64,000 bases of DNA from Hymenobacter sediminicola (lineage in GTDB: Bacteria > Bacteroidota > Bacteroidia > Cytophagales > Hymenobacteraceae): contig NZ_CP060202.1 in the NCBI RefSeq assembly GCF_014250515.1, forward strand, positions 1,857,001-1,921,000. The letters are read 5' to 3'. A program made the translations under genes and the position numbers. The notes beneath the pieces were generated by a model. The model was not told the DNA's origin. It saw only the letters and a program-made list of their open reading frames with translations, and searched no databases. Positions 8,950-18,209 of the stretch are shown piece by piece. Every line of letters begins with the position of its first letter. Position 1 is the first letter of the stretch.

Positions 8950-10971
8950 CTACAGCGTCACGTTGATGACCTTCTCATTGCCGGCCTGGTCGGTGAGGCG
9001 CAGTGTGGCGGGGCCACGTAATGGCGGACCGAGCTTATCGGAACGCTCCGAAAACAGCGTAGCATTCTTGTGCTCGAAGCGCAACAAATGGAACTGACCG
9101 TTTACTTCCAGCTTGTAGGACGCCAGGCCCGAGAGGTCGTCGCCGACTTTGAACACCACACCGCCAGCGCCCTTGCTAAGCAGCCGGCCCGAAGGCGGAA
9201 TGGTATCAGTCAGGATGCGGAACTGTCCGAAGGCTTTGATAGGGGCCGAAATGGTGGTGCCAGTTGCGTCCCACTTGCCACCCACGTAGGCTTTGCCGCC
9301 CTTCGCTGTTACGCCGTAAATAGCCGTGCGGCGCGGATCTGCCACGGGCCCATCGGGCCGCAGGCTGACGCGCATGGTTTCGTAGAGCGGAGTACGAGGC
9401 AGGTGTACCGTCCAGAGGCCAGTTTTATAGCTGGTCTGCACATACAGCGTGTCAAACAGCGTTTTGGGTGAGAAACTCAGTTGAAGGTTGTGTGTGCTGA
9501 AGGCAAAATCCTGACCCGATGGAATCAGCCCCTGCCGATCAAACCGCTTTGTAACACCACCGAACTGCAGGGAGTCGGGGAGGCCGGCGCGTAGGTCGTA
9601 GAGGTAGGTGTTTTCGCTCTGCACCGTGTAGCTGGGCTTCAGGGTGAGGCGGCGGTTGCCTTTATAGAGCGTGAGCGGGCCTCCGGTGGCCGCTGTATCG
9701 GGGTCGGCGGCTACGGCCACCAGCAGGTTGCGGCTGATGTCGTAGCGAAGAGCCGGCTTTTTCACCAGCGCCGAACGAGTTTTGTAGTATGTTGGCTGTT
9801 CGCCGCGAAGCACAAATTGCAATGGTGTCTGGTTGCCATAAGAGTCCGCCAGAATAATTTCGACGGTGTAGATTTTGCCGGCATCCACCCGCAGTTTGCC
9901 TTTGGCAGGACCGGTGGTATACATGCTCAGGTCGTTGCCATCATCCACGAACAGCTTTTCAAACTGCCGGCCCTGCGTGTAGCGCCACTCGTAGTCTACG
10001 TGCCGGTTGATCTGGCGGGAACCTTCCGGAAACGGAATGTCATCTACCACGTGCTTGTAGAGCGGCTGCCCGTTCACGCGCACTTCCACCCGCTGCAGGC
10101 CGTTCTTATTCCAGACGCCATCAAACCGGTCGAAGCCCTGCACCAGCAGACCCACGTGGCCAAACGCCGGAATAGTATCCGTCCAGACGTAGCCTCCGCC
10201 GTTGGGTAGCGGCGGTGCCTTCGGCACAAACACCGACTTGCCAAAACGCCCCTGCACGCGGGCCTCAATGCCCAGCGCCTCCACGGCAAACGCCTGCAGC
10301 TGCGGCGCCACATGGTCCTGAATTTCAGGGAAGCCACCGAATTGCAATGGGTTGAGCTGGTTGTCTTTGGCGTCACGGACTTCCCAGTGCAGGTGCGGGC
10401 CCGCCGAGCCGCCCGTGTTGCCCGAAAGTGCGACCACCTCGCCGCGTTTCACCGGAAACTGGTCTTTCTCAAAGAACAGCTCCAACTCATAGGTCTGCTT
10501 GGCATATTGCTGCCGCAGTAGCTCCTCCGAAACTGGCCCCTTGAAGTGGTTGAGGTGGCCGTACACCGTGGTCAGGCCGTTGGGATGCGTGATGTAGAGC
10601 ACGTTGCCGTAGCCGAAGGAACTCCGCTTGAGCCGCGAAATATAGCCATCGGCCGATGCATACACCGGCAAATCCACCCGGCCATCGGTCTTGATATCGA
10701 GGCCGCCATGGAAGTGGTTGGGGCGCAGCTCGCCCATGCTACCAGCCAGGTAGTTCTGCACGCCAGGCTTGATCGGAAACAGGAAATACCCATTCGGCAC
10801 TTCGGGCCGCGCGCCAGTGCTGGCTTGAGCAGGAGCAGTAGGCTTTTGAGTAACCGTGTCGGGCTCCTGGCCGCTGCATGAAGCCGGTAGCGCCCCCAAC
10901 GTAAAGAGCAGCGGCAGTAGCGCCAGCCCCAGCAGCCGGCGCGGCTGCTTCAAGGAAAAAATATCGGGCAT
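8950..10971 (-). CDS. M23 family metallopeptidase, large envelope form
   Basis: 673 residues. A hydrophobic N-terminus (about 12-30) leads to a Cys at 32, so it is exported and perhaps a lipoprotein, though the lipobox is weak. The M23 (LytM) domain is at about residues 60-210 with the zinc motif H88xxxD92 (HFHGGLDI) and H193xH195 (HLHWE). The remaining 460 residues are beta-rich with repeated sandwich-like modules and no recognised catalytic motif. Predicted peptidoglycan endopeptidase acting in the periplasm. Both zinc motifs are intact, so an active enzyme is expected. Confidence 0.88.
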   Translation of the reverse strand: MPDIFSLKQPRRLLGLALLPLLFTLGALPASCSGQEPDTVTQKPTAPAQASTGARPEVPNGYFLFPIKPGVQNYLAGSMGELRPNHFHGGLDIKTDGRVDLPVYASADGYISRLKRSSFGYGNVLYITHPNGLTTVYGHLNHFKGPVSEELLRQQYAKQTYELELFFEKDQFPVKRGEVVALSGNTGGSAGPHLHWEVRDAKDNQLNPLQFGGFPEIQDHVAPQLQAFAVEALGIEARVQGRFGKSVFVPKAPPLPNGGGYVWTDTIPAFGHVGLLVQGFDRFDGVWNKNGLQRVEVRVNGQPLYKHVVDDIPFPEGSRQINRHVDYEWRYTQGRQFEKLFVDDGNDLSMYTTGPAKGKLRVDAGKIYTVEIILADSYGNQTPLQFVLRGEQPTYYKTRSALVKKPALRYDISRNLLVAVAADPDTAATGGPLTLYKGNRRLTLKPSYTVQSENTYLYDLRAGLPDSLQFGGVTKRFDRQGLIPSGQDFAFSTHNLQLSFSPKTLFDTLYVQTSYKTGLWTVHLPRTPLYETMRVSLRPDGPVADPRRTAIYGVTAKGGKAYVGGKWDATGTTISAPIKAFGQFRILTDTIPPSGRLLSKGAGGVVFKVGDDLSGLASYKLEVNGQFHLLRFEHKNATLFSERSDKLGPPLRGPATLRLTDQAGNEKVINVTL

Positions 10972-11150
10972 TCAGAAAGGAATCAAGGAAATTCCGGCAG
11001 TGTGGGTGCACATGCCAGATAATAAAGGTGGTCGTGTCAGCAGCGCTGCCTGCTTGGCACGGAGTGAGACGAAGCCAACGGCACTATCAACGACGAAAGT
11101 CCCGGTGGCGTACAGCCGCGGAAAAAAGTAATCCGCAGCCTACTGCAGGG

Positions 11151-11765
11151 TTATTTCACGGCCAGATTCAGCAGTTGGCGGTCTTCGATGTAGCCGGTTA
11201 GCTGGTCGCCGAGCTTTACCGGACCTACGCCACTGGGTGTGCCGGTGAAAAGTAGGTCGCCCATTTTGAGCGTGATGAACTGCGAGATGTAGCTGATGAT
11301 TTTGCTGAAATCGTGCAGCATAAGGCCGGAATTGCCCTGCTGTCGCACCTCGCCGTTTACTTCCAGCCGGAAGTTGATGTTTTTCAAATCGGGGAAGTCA
11401 GCAACAGGTATGAACTCCTGTGAAAGCGGAGCCGAGCCATCGAAGCCTTTGGCCAGCTCCCAGGGCAGCCCTTTGCTCTTGAGCTTGCTTTGCAGGTCGC
11501 GGGCCGTGAAGTCGATGCCCAGGCCGATGGCGTCGAAATACGTAGGCGCAAACTTCTCTTCGATGTTCTTGCCGTTGCGGCAGATCCGCAGCACCAGTTC
11601 TATTTCGTGGTGAATGTCCTGCGAAAAATCGGGGATAAAGAAGGGCTGGTTCCGCTGAAGCAGAGCCGTGTCGGGCTTGGCAAAAATGACAGGCGCGTCG
11701 GGCGTTTCGTTCTGCAGTTCAGCAATATGTTCGGCGTAATTGCGGCCAATGCACAGAATTTTCAT
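11151..11765 (-). CDS. Fumarylacetoacetate hydrolase family protein
   Basis: 204 residues from the ATG at 11765 (MKILCIGRNY); the frame extends to 11828 but the extra residues are not family-like. The compact FAH fold: CIGRNYAEH at the start, the metal-binding acids in HHEIELVLRI, then GLGIDFTARDLQ, and the FTGTPSGVGP motif near the end. Members hydrolyse or decarboxylate acylpyruvates or beta-keto acids; the short form resembles YcgM/FAHD1. Substrate not determinable here. Cytoplasmic. Confidence 0.88.
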   Translation of the reverse strand: MKILCIGRNYAEHIAELQNETPDAPVIFAKPDTALLQRNQPFFIPDFSQDIHHEIELVLRICRNGKNIEEKFAPTYFDAIGLGIDFTARDLQSKLKSKGLPWELAKGFDGSAPLSQEFIPVADFPDLKNINFRLEVNGEVRQQGNSGLMLHDFSKIISYISQFITLKMGDLLFTGTPSGVGPVKLGDQLTGYIEDRQLLNLAVK

Positions 11766-12026
11766 GGAGCGGTGTGGGGCGTGGGGCTGGGGTGGCGGGC
11801 AGTGCAGGATGGTCTTCGCTTCATCCAACTTGCTGCCTGCCTGACACTCAAAAATAGGGTTAATTCGGGCCGCCTACTGAGTAGGGGCGGAAAAAAACGG
11901 GTACGCAATGTTGGCACCAGGGTTAAGTAAACATTTTGCCCGGCCTCCGACGTATAGAATGCGTTGCTCGGCGTGGTACTCACTGCACCACACGCTGCTG
12001 TCTCTCACTCCTAAGCTCTCCTTCCG

Positions 12027-12821
12027 ATGATCAGAAAATTTGCTCTGGCCAGCTGCCTGTTCGTGGCCGCCGCCTGCTCCACCGTTCCAATTACGGGCCG
12101 TCGTCAGCTCAGCCTCGTTTCCGACGCGGAAATGAACACAATGGCTGCCACCGAATACCAGAAAGTGCTGGCCTCAAGCCGCGTGGTGAGCAGCGGTGAG
12201 CAGGCCGCCATGGTAAAACGGGTAGGCCAGCGCATCCAGCAGGCAGTAGAAACGTATTTCCGCCAGCAAAATGCCCAGAGCCAGCTGGAAGGTTATGCCT
12301 GGGAGTTCAACCTGATTGATGATAAGCAGGAAAACGCCTGGTGCATGCCTGGCGGCAAGGTGGCCGTGTACAGCGGTATTCTGCCCATCACGCAGGACGA
12401 AACCGGCCTGGCGGTAGTAATGGGCCACGAAATTGCGCACGCAGTAGCCAAACACAGCTCGGAGCGTATGAGCCAGCAAATGGCGGCGCAAGGCCTAGGG
12501 GGCGTACTGTCGGCCTCGGCGGGGCAGAACCCAACGGCTACGCAAAGTGTGTTTATGCAGGTAGTAGGAGCCGGTTCGCAGCTGGGGCTGCTTAAATACG
12601 GCCGCAGCCAAGAATCGGAAGCTGACCACCTGGGACTGATTTTTATGGCCATGGCTGGCTACAACCCCGATGGGGCCGTGGCGTTCTGGCAGCGGATGGA
12701 GGCCCGTGAGGGTCAGGCGTCGCCACCGGAATTTCTGTCTACGCACCCCTCCAGCGGCACGCGTATCGCCGATATTCAGCGGGAGCTGCCTGAAGCGCGC
12801 AAGTACTATACTGCTCGCTAA
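12027..12821 (+). CDS. M48 family metalloprotease, lipoprotein
   Basis: 264 residues. Signal peptide with lipobox VAAAC (Cys17), so an outer- or inner-membrane lipoprotein. The zinc motif HEIAH is at residues 134-138 and the third ligand lies in the ExEAD motif (about 196-200), as in LoiP/BepA-like periplasmic proteases. STHPSSGTRI is the conserved C-terminal substrate-site motif. Likely degrades or assists damaged outer-membrane proteins. The next two small genes follow within 30 bases, suggesting one transcript. Confidence 0.9.
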   Translation: MIRKFALASCLFVAAACSTVPITGRRQLSLVSDAEMNTMAATEYQKVLASSRVVSSGEQAAMVKRVGQRIQQAVETYFRQQNAQSQLEGYAWEFNLIDDKQENAWCMPGGKVAVYSGILPITQDETGLAVVMGHEIAHAVAKHSSERMSQQMAAQGLGGVLSASAGQNPTATQSVFMQVVGAGSQLGLLKYGRSQESEADHLGLIFMAMAGYNPDGAVAFWQRMEAREGQASPPEFLSTHPSSGTRIADIQRELPEARKYYTAR

Positions 12822-12848
12822 CCGGTGCATACTGCCTATCTTTCCCGC

Positions 12849-13418
12849 ATGATGCTTTCCATTCGCCCTTTTGGGCGCCTGCTACTGGCCGCCGCGCTGC
12901 TTACAGCCACGCTACCCGCCTGCGAAACCACCAAAAAGGGCTTCCCGGAGATGAACTCGCCCAACGGCGAGTCGGACGAAGCCGCCCGGCGCAAGCGGGA
13001 ACCGGCCAGCAAGCTTATTGCCTCAGTAGGAGAAAGGGGGCTGATTAAGTACTTGCTGCCCCGTGAGCAGCTGGCACAGGCATTCAACCGCCAGTTCAGC
13101 GACGGTACCAGCATCGACAAAACCATGGTGCGCAAAGTGCAGGGTAAGCCCAAGGACCCGGCTGTATACTATGTAGTAGGCCTGGGGCTCCGCAACGGTA
13201 TGTTCCGCGGAATGGCGCTGCCGCTCACGTTGTCTGGCAGCGAATTGTACCTGAGTTCCAACGCTTCGCGCTATGTTATTTCCGGGGTGGGCTGCACGTT
13301 CTGCTTTTTCAACTTCGAGAATAACGATATAGTAGGGACTTCCTGCGAGGAAAACACCGGCGGCAGCCGCTGCGACCTGCGCGTGGAAGACAACAACACC
13401 CTATTCACACCTCGCTAG
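12849..13418 (+). CDS. Hypothetical lipoprotein
   Basis: 189 residues from the ATGATG at 12849; the in-frame ATG at 12825 would place a polar segment before the signal. Signal peptide ends at a lipobox-like LPAC (Cys about 25, Pro at -2 unusual). A charged linker and a compact beta-rich domain with four Cys residues follow (GCTFCFF, SCEEN, SRCDL). No family recognised. Downstream of the M48 lipoprotein by 27 bases and probably co-transcribed. Confidence 0.65.
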   Translation: MMLSIRPFGRLLLAAALLTATLPACETTKKGFPEMNSPNGESDEAARRKREPASKLIASVGERGLIKYLLPREQLAQAFNRQFSDGTSIDKTMVRKVQGKPKDPAVYYVVGLGLRNGMFRGMALPLTLSGSELYLSSNASRYVISGVGCTFCFFNFENNDIVGTSCEENTGGSRCDLRVEDNNTLFTPR

Positions 13419-13420
13419 CC

Positions 13421-13537
13421 ATGCTAAGTCGCAAATGGATTCTGCGCCTCTCGCTCACGGCCCTGGCTCTACTCGTCACGACGGATAGGCGCCGTCCGCG
13501 CCCGTCCGTGCCGCCTGGCAAGCCCGAGGAGAAGTAG
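13421..13537 (+). CDS. Tiny exported or membrane peptide, 38 residues
   Basis: An ATG two bases after the previous stop opens a 38-codon frame ending TAG at 13535. The peptide has a basic start, one hydrophobic stretch (ILRLSLTALALLVTT) and a Pro/Arg-rich tail (RRRPRPSVPPGKPEEK). A strong terminator follows four bases later, which supports this as the last gene of the M48 unit. Function unknown; it could be a spurious frame. Confidence 0.45.
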   Translation: MLSRKWILRLSLTALALLVTTDRRRPRPSVPPGKPEEK

Positions 13538-13540
13538 TTA

Positions 13541-13574
13541 TAGAAAAGGCCCGCCAAGTAGCGGGCCTTTTCTA
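13541..13574. terminator. Hairpin terminator
   Basis: Perfect 14-bp stem (TAGAAAAGGCCCGC and complement) with a CAAGTA loop, between convergent genes; serves the M48 unit and possibly the alpha/beta hydrolase. Confidence 0.85.
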
Positions 13575-13596
13575 TGAGGTTCGGTGAAAGAAAAGG

Positions 13597-14307
13597 TTAC
13601 ACCATGTTTTCCTGCACCATCTCCACAAACCGGGCAATGCGCGTCACCAGCAAATCGGGGTTTACTTTCTCCAGCGGGTGTGGCGTATTCATGATGATTT
13701 CGAAGGTAGCGCGGGGCATGAAGTCGGCGAAGTGGCGGGAAGCATCTACCCCAGCTGTTTTGTCCAGCTCACCCACCAGCACCTGCACCGGAACTTCCAG
13801 CGTCGCCAGGTTCTGAGGCGTCAGCAGGGGCGCGTCGCCGAGGCCCCGCATGAGGCTGGCCGTGGCGTTTAGTAGCTCTGGCAGCTGCGTGGGCGCGTGC
13901 AGTTGCTCCAATTGCGCCACAAACTGAGGCACTTTCTCGCGCATTTTACCAGCATCCAGAAAACGGGTTTCCAGCGCTGCCGTAGCGGGCGTCCAATCGA
14001 ACTTGGTGCCCAGCGTGGTGATGCTACTAAACAACTCCGGCGCGGCCACTGCGGCGGCCAGGGCCGCGTAGCCGCCCATGCTGTAACCGAATACGTGCAC
14101 CGGTGGCAGCTGGCGGCTGCGGATAAACTGCTGCACCTGCTGAGCAAAATGCTTCATCGTATTTTCAGCAGCAACCAGGGGCTGCCCGCCGTGGCCGCTG
14201 AACGAGAAGGAGTGCACCGCATAGAAAGGCGGCAACTCTCGTTTCAGCCACTTCAACTGGGCCTCCGATGCCAGCGCCCCGTGCAGAAGTAAAATCGTAT
14301 GTTTCAT
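13597..14307 (-). CDS. Alpha/beta hydrolase
   Basis: 236 residues from the ATG at 14307 (MKHTILLLHG). Oxyanion segment LLLHG at the start; nucleophile elbow GYSMGGY with Ser76; a late acid (ELDKT region) and catalytic His in NTPHP near the end. Esterase- or lipase-like; substrate unknown. Cytoplasmic, no signal peptide. Follows mpl on the same strand with a 48-base gap, so they may share a transcript. Confidence 0.85.
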   Translation of the reverse strand: MKHTILLLHGALASEAQLKWLKRELPPFYAVHSFSFSGHGGQPLVAAENTMKHFAQQVQQFIRSRQLPPVHVFGYSMGGYAALAAAVAAPELFSSITTLGTKFDWTPATAALETRFLDAGKMREKVPQFVAQLEQLHAPTQLPELLNATASLMRGLGDAPLLTPQNLATLEVPVQVLVGELDKTAGVDASRHFADFMPRATFEIIMNTPHPLEKVNPDLLVTRIARFVEMVQENMV

Positions 14308-14355
14308 AGCGTAGAGGCTGTTCCTTGCGCTTTGCACAAGGGTGGGCCCGGAAAG

Positions 14356-15741
14356 TTATTTGGTCACTTCGGCGGCCAACTGGTTCAGATCCAGGCCGTC
14401 GAACGTGCCCGACGACATCATCAACAGGTTAGCGTTCTGCCAGTTCTGGGCGTGCAGAAAAGCGGCCAGTTCGCGGCTATCCGTAAACACGCGCAAATCG
14501 GGACGCTGGAAGGCAGCCTGCACGGCTTCGGGCGGTAGCGCGGGCAGGCGCTTGTGCTCCAGCACATGCGGGTTGAAGTAGACTACCGCCACATCGGGCG
14601 CATCGAAGGTGTGGGCATATTGCGGCAGGAAGACCGGATTGAGCGAACTGAACGTGTGCAGTTCCAGGCAGGCCACCAGCCGGCGCTGCGGATACTGCTT
14701 CTTGAAGGCCGTAGCGGTGGCTTTCAGCTTGCTGGGCGCGTGTGCGAAGTCCTTATAGACCACCGAATCGGTACCTTCTTTCACCAGCTCGAGGCGGCGG
14801 GCCGCACCCTTAAACGTGCCCAAGGCCTCATAGAAGTCTTTGCCTTTGATGCCCAGGCATTTGCAGACTTCCTTGGCCGCTGAGATGTTGCGCAGGTTGT
14901 GCTCCCCAAACACCTGCACGGGCACCTCCTCCTCTTTTTTGTTGAGCAGAAACGTTTTGCCGTTCCGAATGACGTTTTCGTGCGGGCCGTAGCCGATGTA
15001 CTTCACATCGGGGTTGCTGGGCACGGTCACCAGCTGCACTTGCTCGTCGTCCCGGTCGTAGATGAGCGTACCGGCCTTGGGGGTCATGTCGGCGAAGATT
15101 TTGAACTGCTCCCGGTAGACTTCCTCGGTCGGAAATACATTGATATGGTCCCAGCTGATACCGGAAATCACGCCAATGTGGTGCTGGTACAGGTGGAACT
15201 TCGGCCGCCGGTCGATAGGAGAGGAGAGGTATTCGTCGCCCTCGATAATGATAATAGGCGCATCCTCAGTCAGCTGCACCATCAAGTCGAAGCCTTCCAG
15301 CTGGGCACCTACCGCGTAGTCGAACTTGCGGCCGTGGTGGCGTAGCACGTGCAGAATGAGCGAGGTGATGCTGGTTTTGCCGTGCGAGCCGCCAATCACC
15401 ACCCGCTGCTTGTTTTTGGACGCCTCATAAATAAACTCCGGGAAGGAGTACACCCGCAGGCCCAGTTCCTGAGCACGTAGCAGCTCGGGATTGTCGGGGC
15501 GGGCGTGCATGCCCACAATCACGGCGTCGAGGTCGGTAGTTACTTTTTCCGGAAACCAGCCTTCCTGAGCGGGCAGCAGGCCAGCGGCGGCCAGCCGGCT
15601 CTTGGCCGGCTCAAATATTTCGTCGTCGGAGCCCGTCACATGGGCCCCGCTTTTGTGCAGAGCCAGGGCCAGGTTGTGCATAATACTACCCCCGACGGCA
15701 ATCAGGTGTAGGCGTTGGAGAGAGGAGGGCGTAGCAGCCAT
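14356..15741 (-). CDS. mpl: UDP-N-acetylmuramate:L-Ala-gamma-D-Glu-meso-DAP ligase
   Basis: 461 residues, the usual length for Mpl. N-terminal Rossmann-like domain opens HLIAVGGSIMHNLALAL. The Mur ligase ATP-binding loop GGSHGKTS is at residues 117-124. IIEGDEY and the SWDHINVF segment are Mur-ligase central-domain motifs, and the C-terminal domain carries DFAHAPSK. It reattaches the recycled murein tripeptide to UDP-MurNAc in the cytoplasm. Divergent from dnaB. Confidence 0.93.
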   Translation of the reverse strand: MAATPSSLQRLHLIAVGGSIMHNLALALHKSGAHVTGSDDEIFEPAKSRLAAAGLLPAQEGWFPEKVTTDLDAVIVGMHARPDNPELLRAQELGLRVYSFPEFIYEASKNKQRVVIGGSHGKTSITSLILHVLRHHGRKFDYAVGAQLEGFDLMVQLTEDAPIIIIEGDEYLSSPIDRRPKFHLYQHHIGVISGISWDHINVFPTEEVYREQFKIFADMTPKAGTLIYDRDDEQVQLVTVPSNPDVKYIGYGPHENVIRNGKTFLLNKKEEEVPVQVFGEHNLRNISAAKEVCKCLGIKGKDFYEALGTFKGAARRLELVKEGTDSVVYKDFAHAPSKLKATATAFKKQYPQRRLVACLELHTFSSLNPVFLPQYAHTFDAPDVAVVYFNPHVLEHKRLPALPPEAVQAAFQRPDLRVFTDSRELAAFLHAQNWQNANLLMMSSGTFDGLDLNQLAAEVTK

Positions 15742-15810
15742 TCAGAATAGTGGATAAGGGGACGGCAAAGGTAAGCCGATTGGATGAGAGGTGAGGCAGG
15801 CCCGCCGTGC

Positions 15811-15830
15811 GAACCGGCGCTAGCCGGTTC
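15811..15830. other. Short GC-rich hairpin between divergent mpl and dnaB
   Basis: Perfect 8-bp inverted repeat GAACCGGC/GCCGGTTC around GCTA in the mpl-dnaB intergenic region. Without a T-run or an upstream gene end it is not an obvious terminator; it might be an operator or an RNA hairpin. Confidence 0.4.
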
Positions 15831-15947
15831 GGGTTTATGCTCACCAATTTGCCTGCGTCTTCGTCTATCCGTTTCCCGCTGCAGCCACTTTACATCCTAC
15901 AAAAAAGAAACCTTTTCACCTACTCCCGGATTGTAGACCTCACCCGT

Positions 15948-15955
15948 TAGCTTTG
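15948..15955 (+). promoter_or_regulatory. Candidate -7 element of the dnaB promoter
   Basis: TAGCTTTG matches the Bacteroidota -7 consensus TAnnTTTG exactly, about 100 bases before the chosen dnaB start. A -33 TTG lies at 15931-15933, but its 14-base spacing is shorter than usual, so support is partial. Confidence 0.35.
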
Positions 15956-16054
15956 TACCCCCTTTGCGAAAAACCGGGGTGGTGGACGGAAGAAACCCGG
16001 CCGACATCTGCCAAAACCGCCCGAACCTGCTTACCTTGTAGTGCCTACTTGCTG

Positions 16055-17677
16055 ATGAACGACCGGATGGATGACCGCCTGAAACTATCGGCCTCGCGAG
16101 CCAAAGCCGCCTGGAACAGCCGTGCCACACCGGCCCTTCCAATGGGTGGTCCCGCCGGCAAACTTCCCCCGCAGGCCCTAGAACTGGAGGCCGCCGTACT
16201 CGGTGCCCTCATGCTCGAGAAGGACGCCCTGACTACGGTAATCGATATTCTGAAGCCTCAGAGCTTTTACAAGGACGGGCACCAGCGCATCTTCAAGGCC
16301 ATCCTGAATCTGTTCGATAAGTCAGAGCCGATTGACATTCTGACCGTTACGCATGAGCTGCGCGAGATGGGCGAGCTGGAAGCAGCTGGCGGTGCGCACT
16401 ACGTAGCCAACCTGACGTTCAAGGTCAACTCGGCCGCCAACATCGAGTACCACTCCCGCATCATCACTGAAAACGCCATCAAGCGGGAGCTGATCAATAT
16501 TGCCAGCACCATCCAGCGCGACGCCTTCGAGGATACCACCGACGTATTCAATTTGCTCGACAGCACCGAGCAGGCGCTGTTTGAAGTGTCGGAATCGAAC
16601 ATTCGCAAGAACTTCGACGACATGCGCAGCCTGATGGGCAAAGCCATTAAGGAGCTGGAAGAGAAGAAAGATCAGAAGGACGGCCTGACCGGCGTGCCCA
16701 GTGGCTTCTCGGCTCTGGACCGCGTTACGTCGGGTTGGCAGCCGTCTGACCTTGTGATTATTGCGGCACGTCCGGGTATGGGTAAAACCGCCTTTGTGGT
16801 GTCGGCAATGCGCAACGCGGCGGTGGAGTTCAAGAAGCCAGTAGCCATTTTCTCGCTGGAAATGTCCTCGCTGCAGCTCGTGAATCGTCTGATTTCGGCC
16901 GAAGCGGAATTGGATTCCGAGAAAATAAAGAAGGGCAACCTCGCCGACTACGAATGGGCCCAACTCAACCACAAGATTTCCAGCCTGTCGTCGGCGCCTA
17001 TCTACATTGATGATACGCCGGGCCTCAGCATCCGGGAGTTGCGCACCAAGTGCCGCCGACTCAAAGCGCACCACGATATTTCGATGATTATCATCGACTA
17101 TCTGCAGCTGATGACAGGCAACACCGACGGCAAAGGTGGCGGTGGCAACCGTGAACAGGAAATTGCCTCGATTTCGCGGGCGCTGAAAGGCATTGCCAAG
17201 GAGCTGAACGTGCCGGTGCTGGCCCTGTCGCAGCTTTCCCGCTCCGTAGAAACCCGTGGCGGCGACAAAAAGCCGCAGCTGAGTGACCTTCGGGAATCCG
17301 GCTCCATCGAGCAGGACGCCGACATGGTTATCTTCCTGTACCGTCCGGAGTATTACAAGATTACGGAAGACGAAATGGGCAACCCAACCCAGGGAACCGG
17401 CGAGGTAATCATTGCCAAGCACCGGAATGGCTCCCTGGAAACTGTGCAGCTCAAGTTCATCGGTAAGTTCACCAAGTTCGCCGACCTCGATGGGGCAGGC
17501 GGCTTCGGCGACGCAGGCTTCAACCCTGGCGCCTTCCCCAGCAGCACCTTCGACGACGACCCTTCGGCCTTTGCGCCCAACACCATCCGGCTGGGCTCGC
17601 GCATCAACAACGACGGCCCGCCACCGGCCCAGGCCTTCCCCCGTAGCAACTTCGACGACGGCCCGCCGCCATTCTAA
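16055..17677 (+). CDS. dnaB: Replicative DNA helicase DnaB
   Basis: 540 residues from the ATG at 16055 (MNDRMDDRLK). The frame opens earlier, at 15953, but that start overlaps the putative -7 element. N-terminal DnaB domain (LELEAAVLGALMLEKDAL), linker helix, then the RecA-like C-terminal domain with Walker A RPGMGKT (Lys about 244), Walker B IIIDYLQLM, and the SQLSR and SDLRESGSIEQDAD motifs. The tail after the conserved core is Gly/Phe/Asp/Pro-rich (FDDGPPPF end). It unwinds DNA at the fork as a hexamer. Confidence 0.96.
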   Translation: MNDRMDDRLKLSASRAKAAWNSRATPALPMGGPAGKLPPQALELEAAVLGALMLEKDALTTVIDILKPQSFYKDGHQRIFKAILNLFDKSEPIDILTVTHELREMGELEAAGGAHYVANLTFKVNSAANIEYHSRIITENAIKRELINIASTIQRDAFEDTTDVFNLLDSTEQALFEVSESNIRKNFDDMRSLMGKAIKELEEKKDQKDGLTGVPSGFSALDRVTSGWQPSDLVIIAARPGMGKTAFVVSAMRNAAVEFKKPVAIFSLEMSSLQLVNRLISAEAELDSEKIKKGNLADYEWAQLNHKISSLSSAPIYIDDTPGLSIRELRTKCRRLKAHHDISMIIIDYLQLMTGNTDGKGGGGNREQEIASISRALKGIAKELNVPVLALSQLSRSVETRGGDKKPQLSDLRESGSIEQDADMVIFLYRPEYYKITEDEMGNPTQGTGEVIIAKHRNGSLETVQLKFIGKFTKFADLDGAGGFGDAGFNPGAFPSSTFDDDPSAFAPNTIRLGSRINNDGPPPAQAFPRSNFDDGPPPF

Positions 17678-17688
17678 CCCTCAGCTTC

Positions 17689-17724
17689 AAAAGCGTCAGT
17701 CGGCAACGGCTGACGCTTTTTTTT
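17689..17724 (+). terminator. dnaB terminator
   Basis: AAAAGCGTCAG stem with its complement and an inner TCGGCAACGG loop, followed by eight T residues; 12 bases after the stop. Confidence 0.88.
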
Positions 17725-17771
17725 AGCCCACAAGGTGCAACCACAAGCCCATCAGGAGCCTCGTTTTACAT

Positions 17772-18173
17772 ATGAAAAGATGGCTGTTACTGTTACTCTG
17801 GCTGTGTTCCATAAAACCCGCTGCTGCCCAAGGATATGTTGATGGCAGGTTAGTACTGGGGCGAGAATTTGCGGAAAAGCATCTGCAAGCTGCCATAGCC
17901 GATTCCGCACGGCAAAAGGTAGTTGCTAGGCAAAGGCGGTTGCCTATAGCGTCACTCTCAGATACGGCGGCGGCGCTAAGCGCCATTGAGCCACTTTTAT
18001 TTAGAGCGTACGGTAAGAAAGGTATAGAACGGCAGCGGCCTTATGAAATCTATCGGATAGAGGAGTACTGGGTAATAAATGGGACACTGCCTTACGGTTA
18101 TTTTGGTGGCGTTTTTATAGTAGTTGTAGATGCGAGAAACAGCCGCGTACTGGAGTTGATACATGGCCAGTAG
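17772..18173 (+). CDS. Exported NTF2-fold immunity-like protein
   Basis: 133 residues. Signal peptide (KRWLLLLLWLCSIKPAAAQ). The C-terminal half has the pattern of the NTF2-fold immunity-type family: LFRAYGKKGIERQRPYE, then YWVINGTLP, YFGGVFIVVVDA and a final LELIHG. In other genomes this fold is found among immunity proteins of polymorphic toxins; no toxin gene lies beside it here. The signal peptide suggests a periplasmic or surface location. Function remains open. Confidence 0.65.
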   Translation: MKRWLLLLLWLCSIKPAAAQGYVDGRLVLGREFAEKHLQAAIADSARQKVVARQRRLPIASLSDTAAALSAIEPLLFRAYGKKGIERQRPYEIYRIEEYWVINGTLPYGYFGGVFIVVVDARNSRVLELIHGQ

Positions 18174-18209
18174 GGTAGGGGTTGGATGTTTTTTTGAGAA
18201 ATTGCCCGT

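Noticed and set aside
16322..17422. 366-codon minus-strand frame opposite dnaB
   Set aside because: Fully within dnaB, no family likeness; GC-rich genes give long antisense frames.
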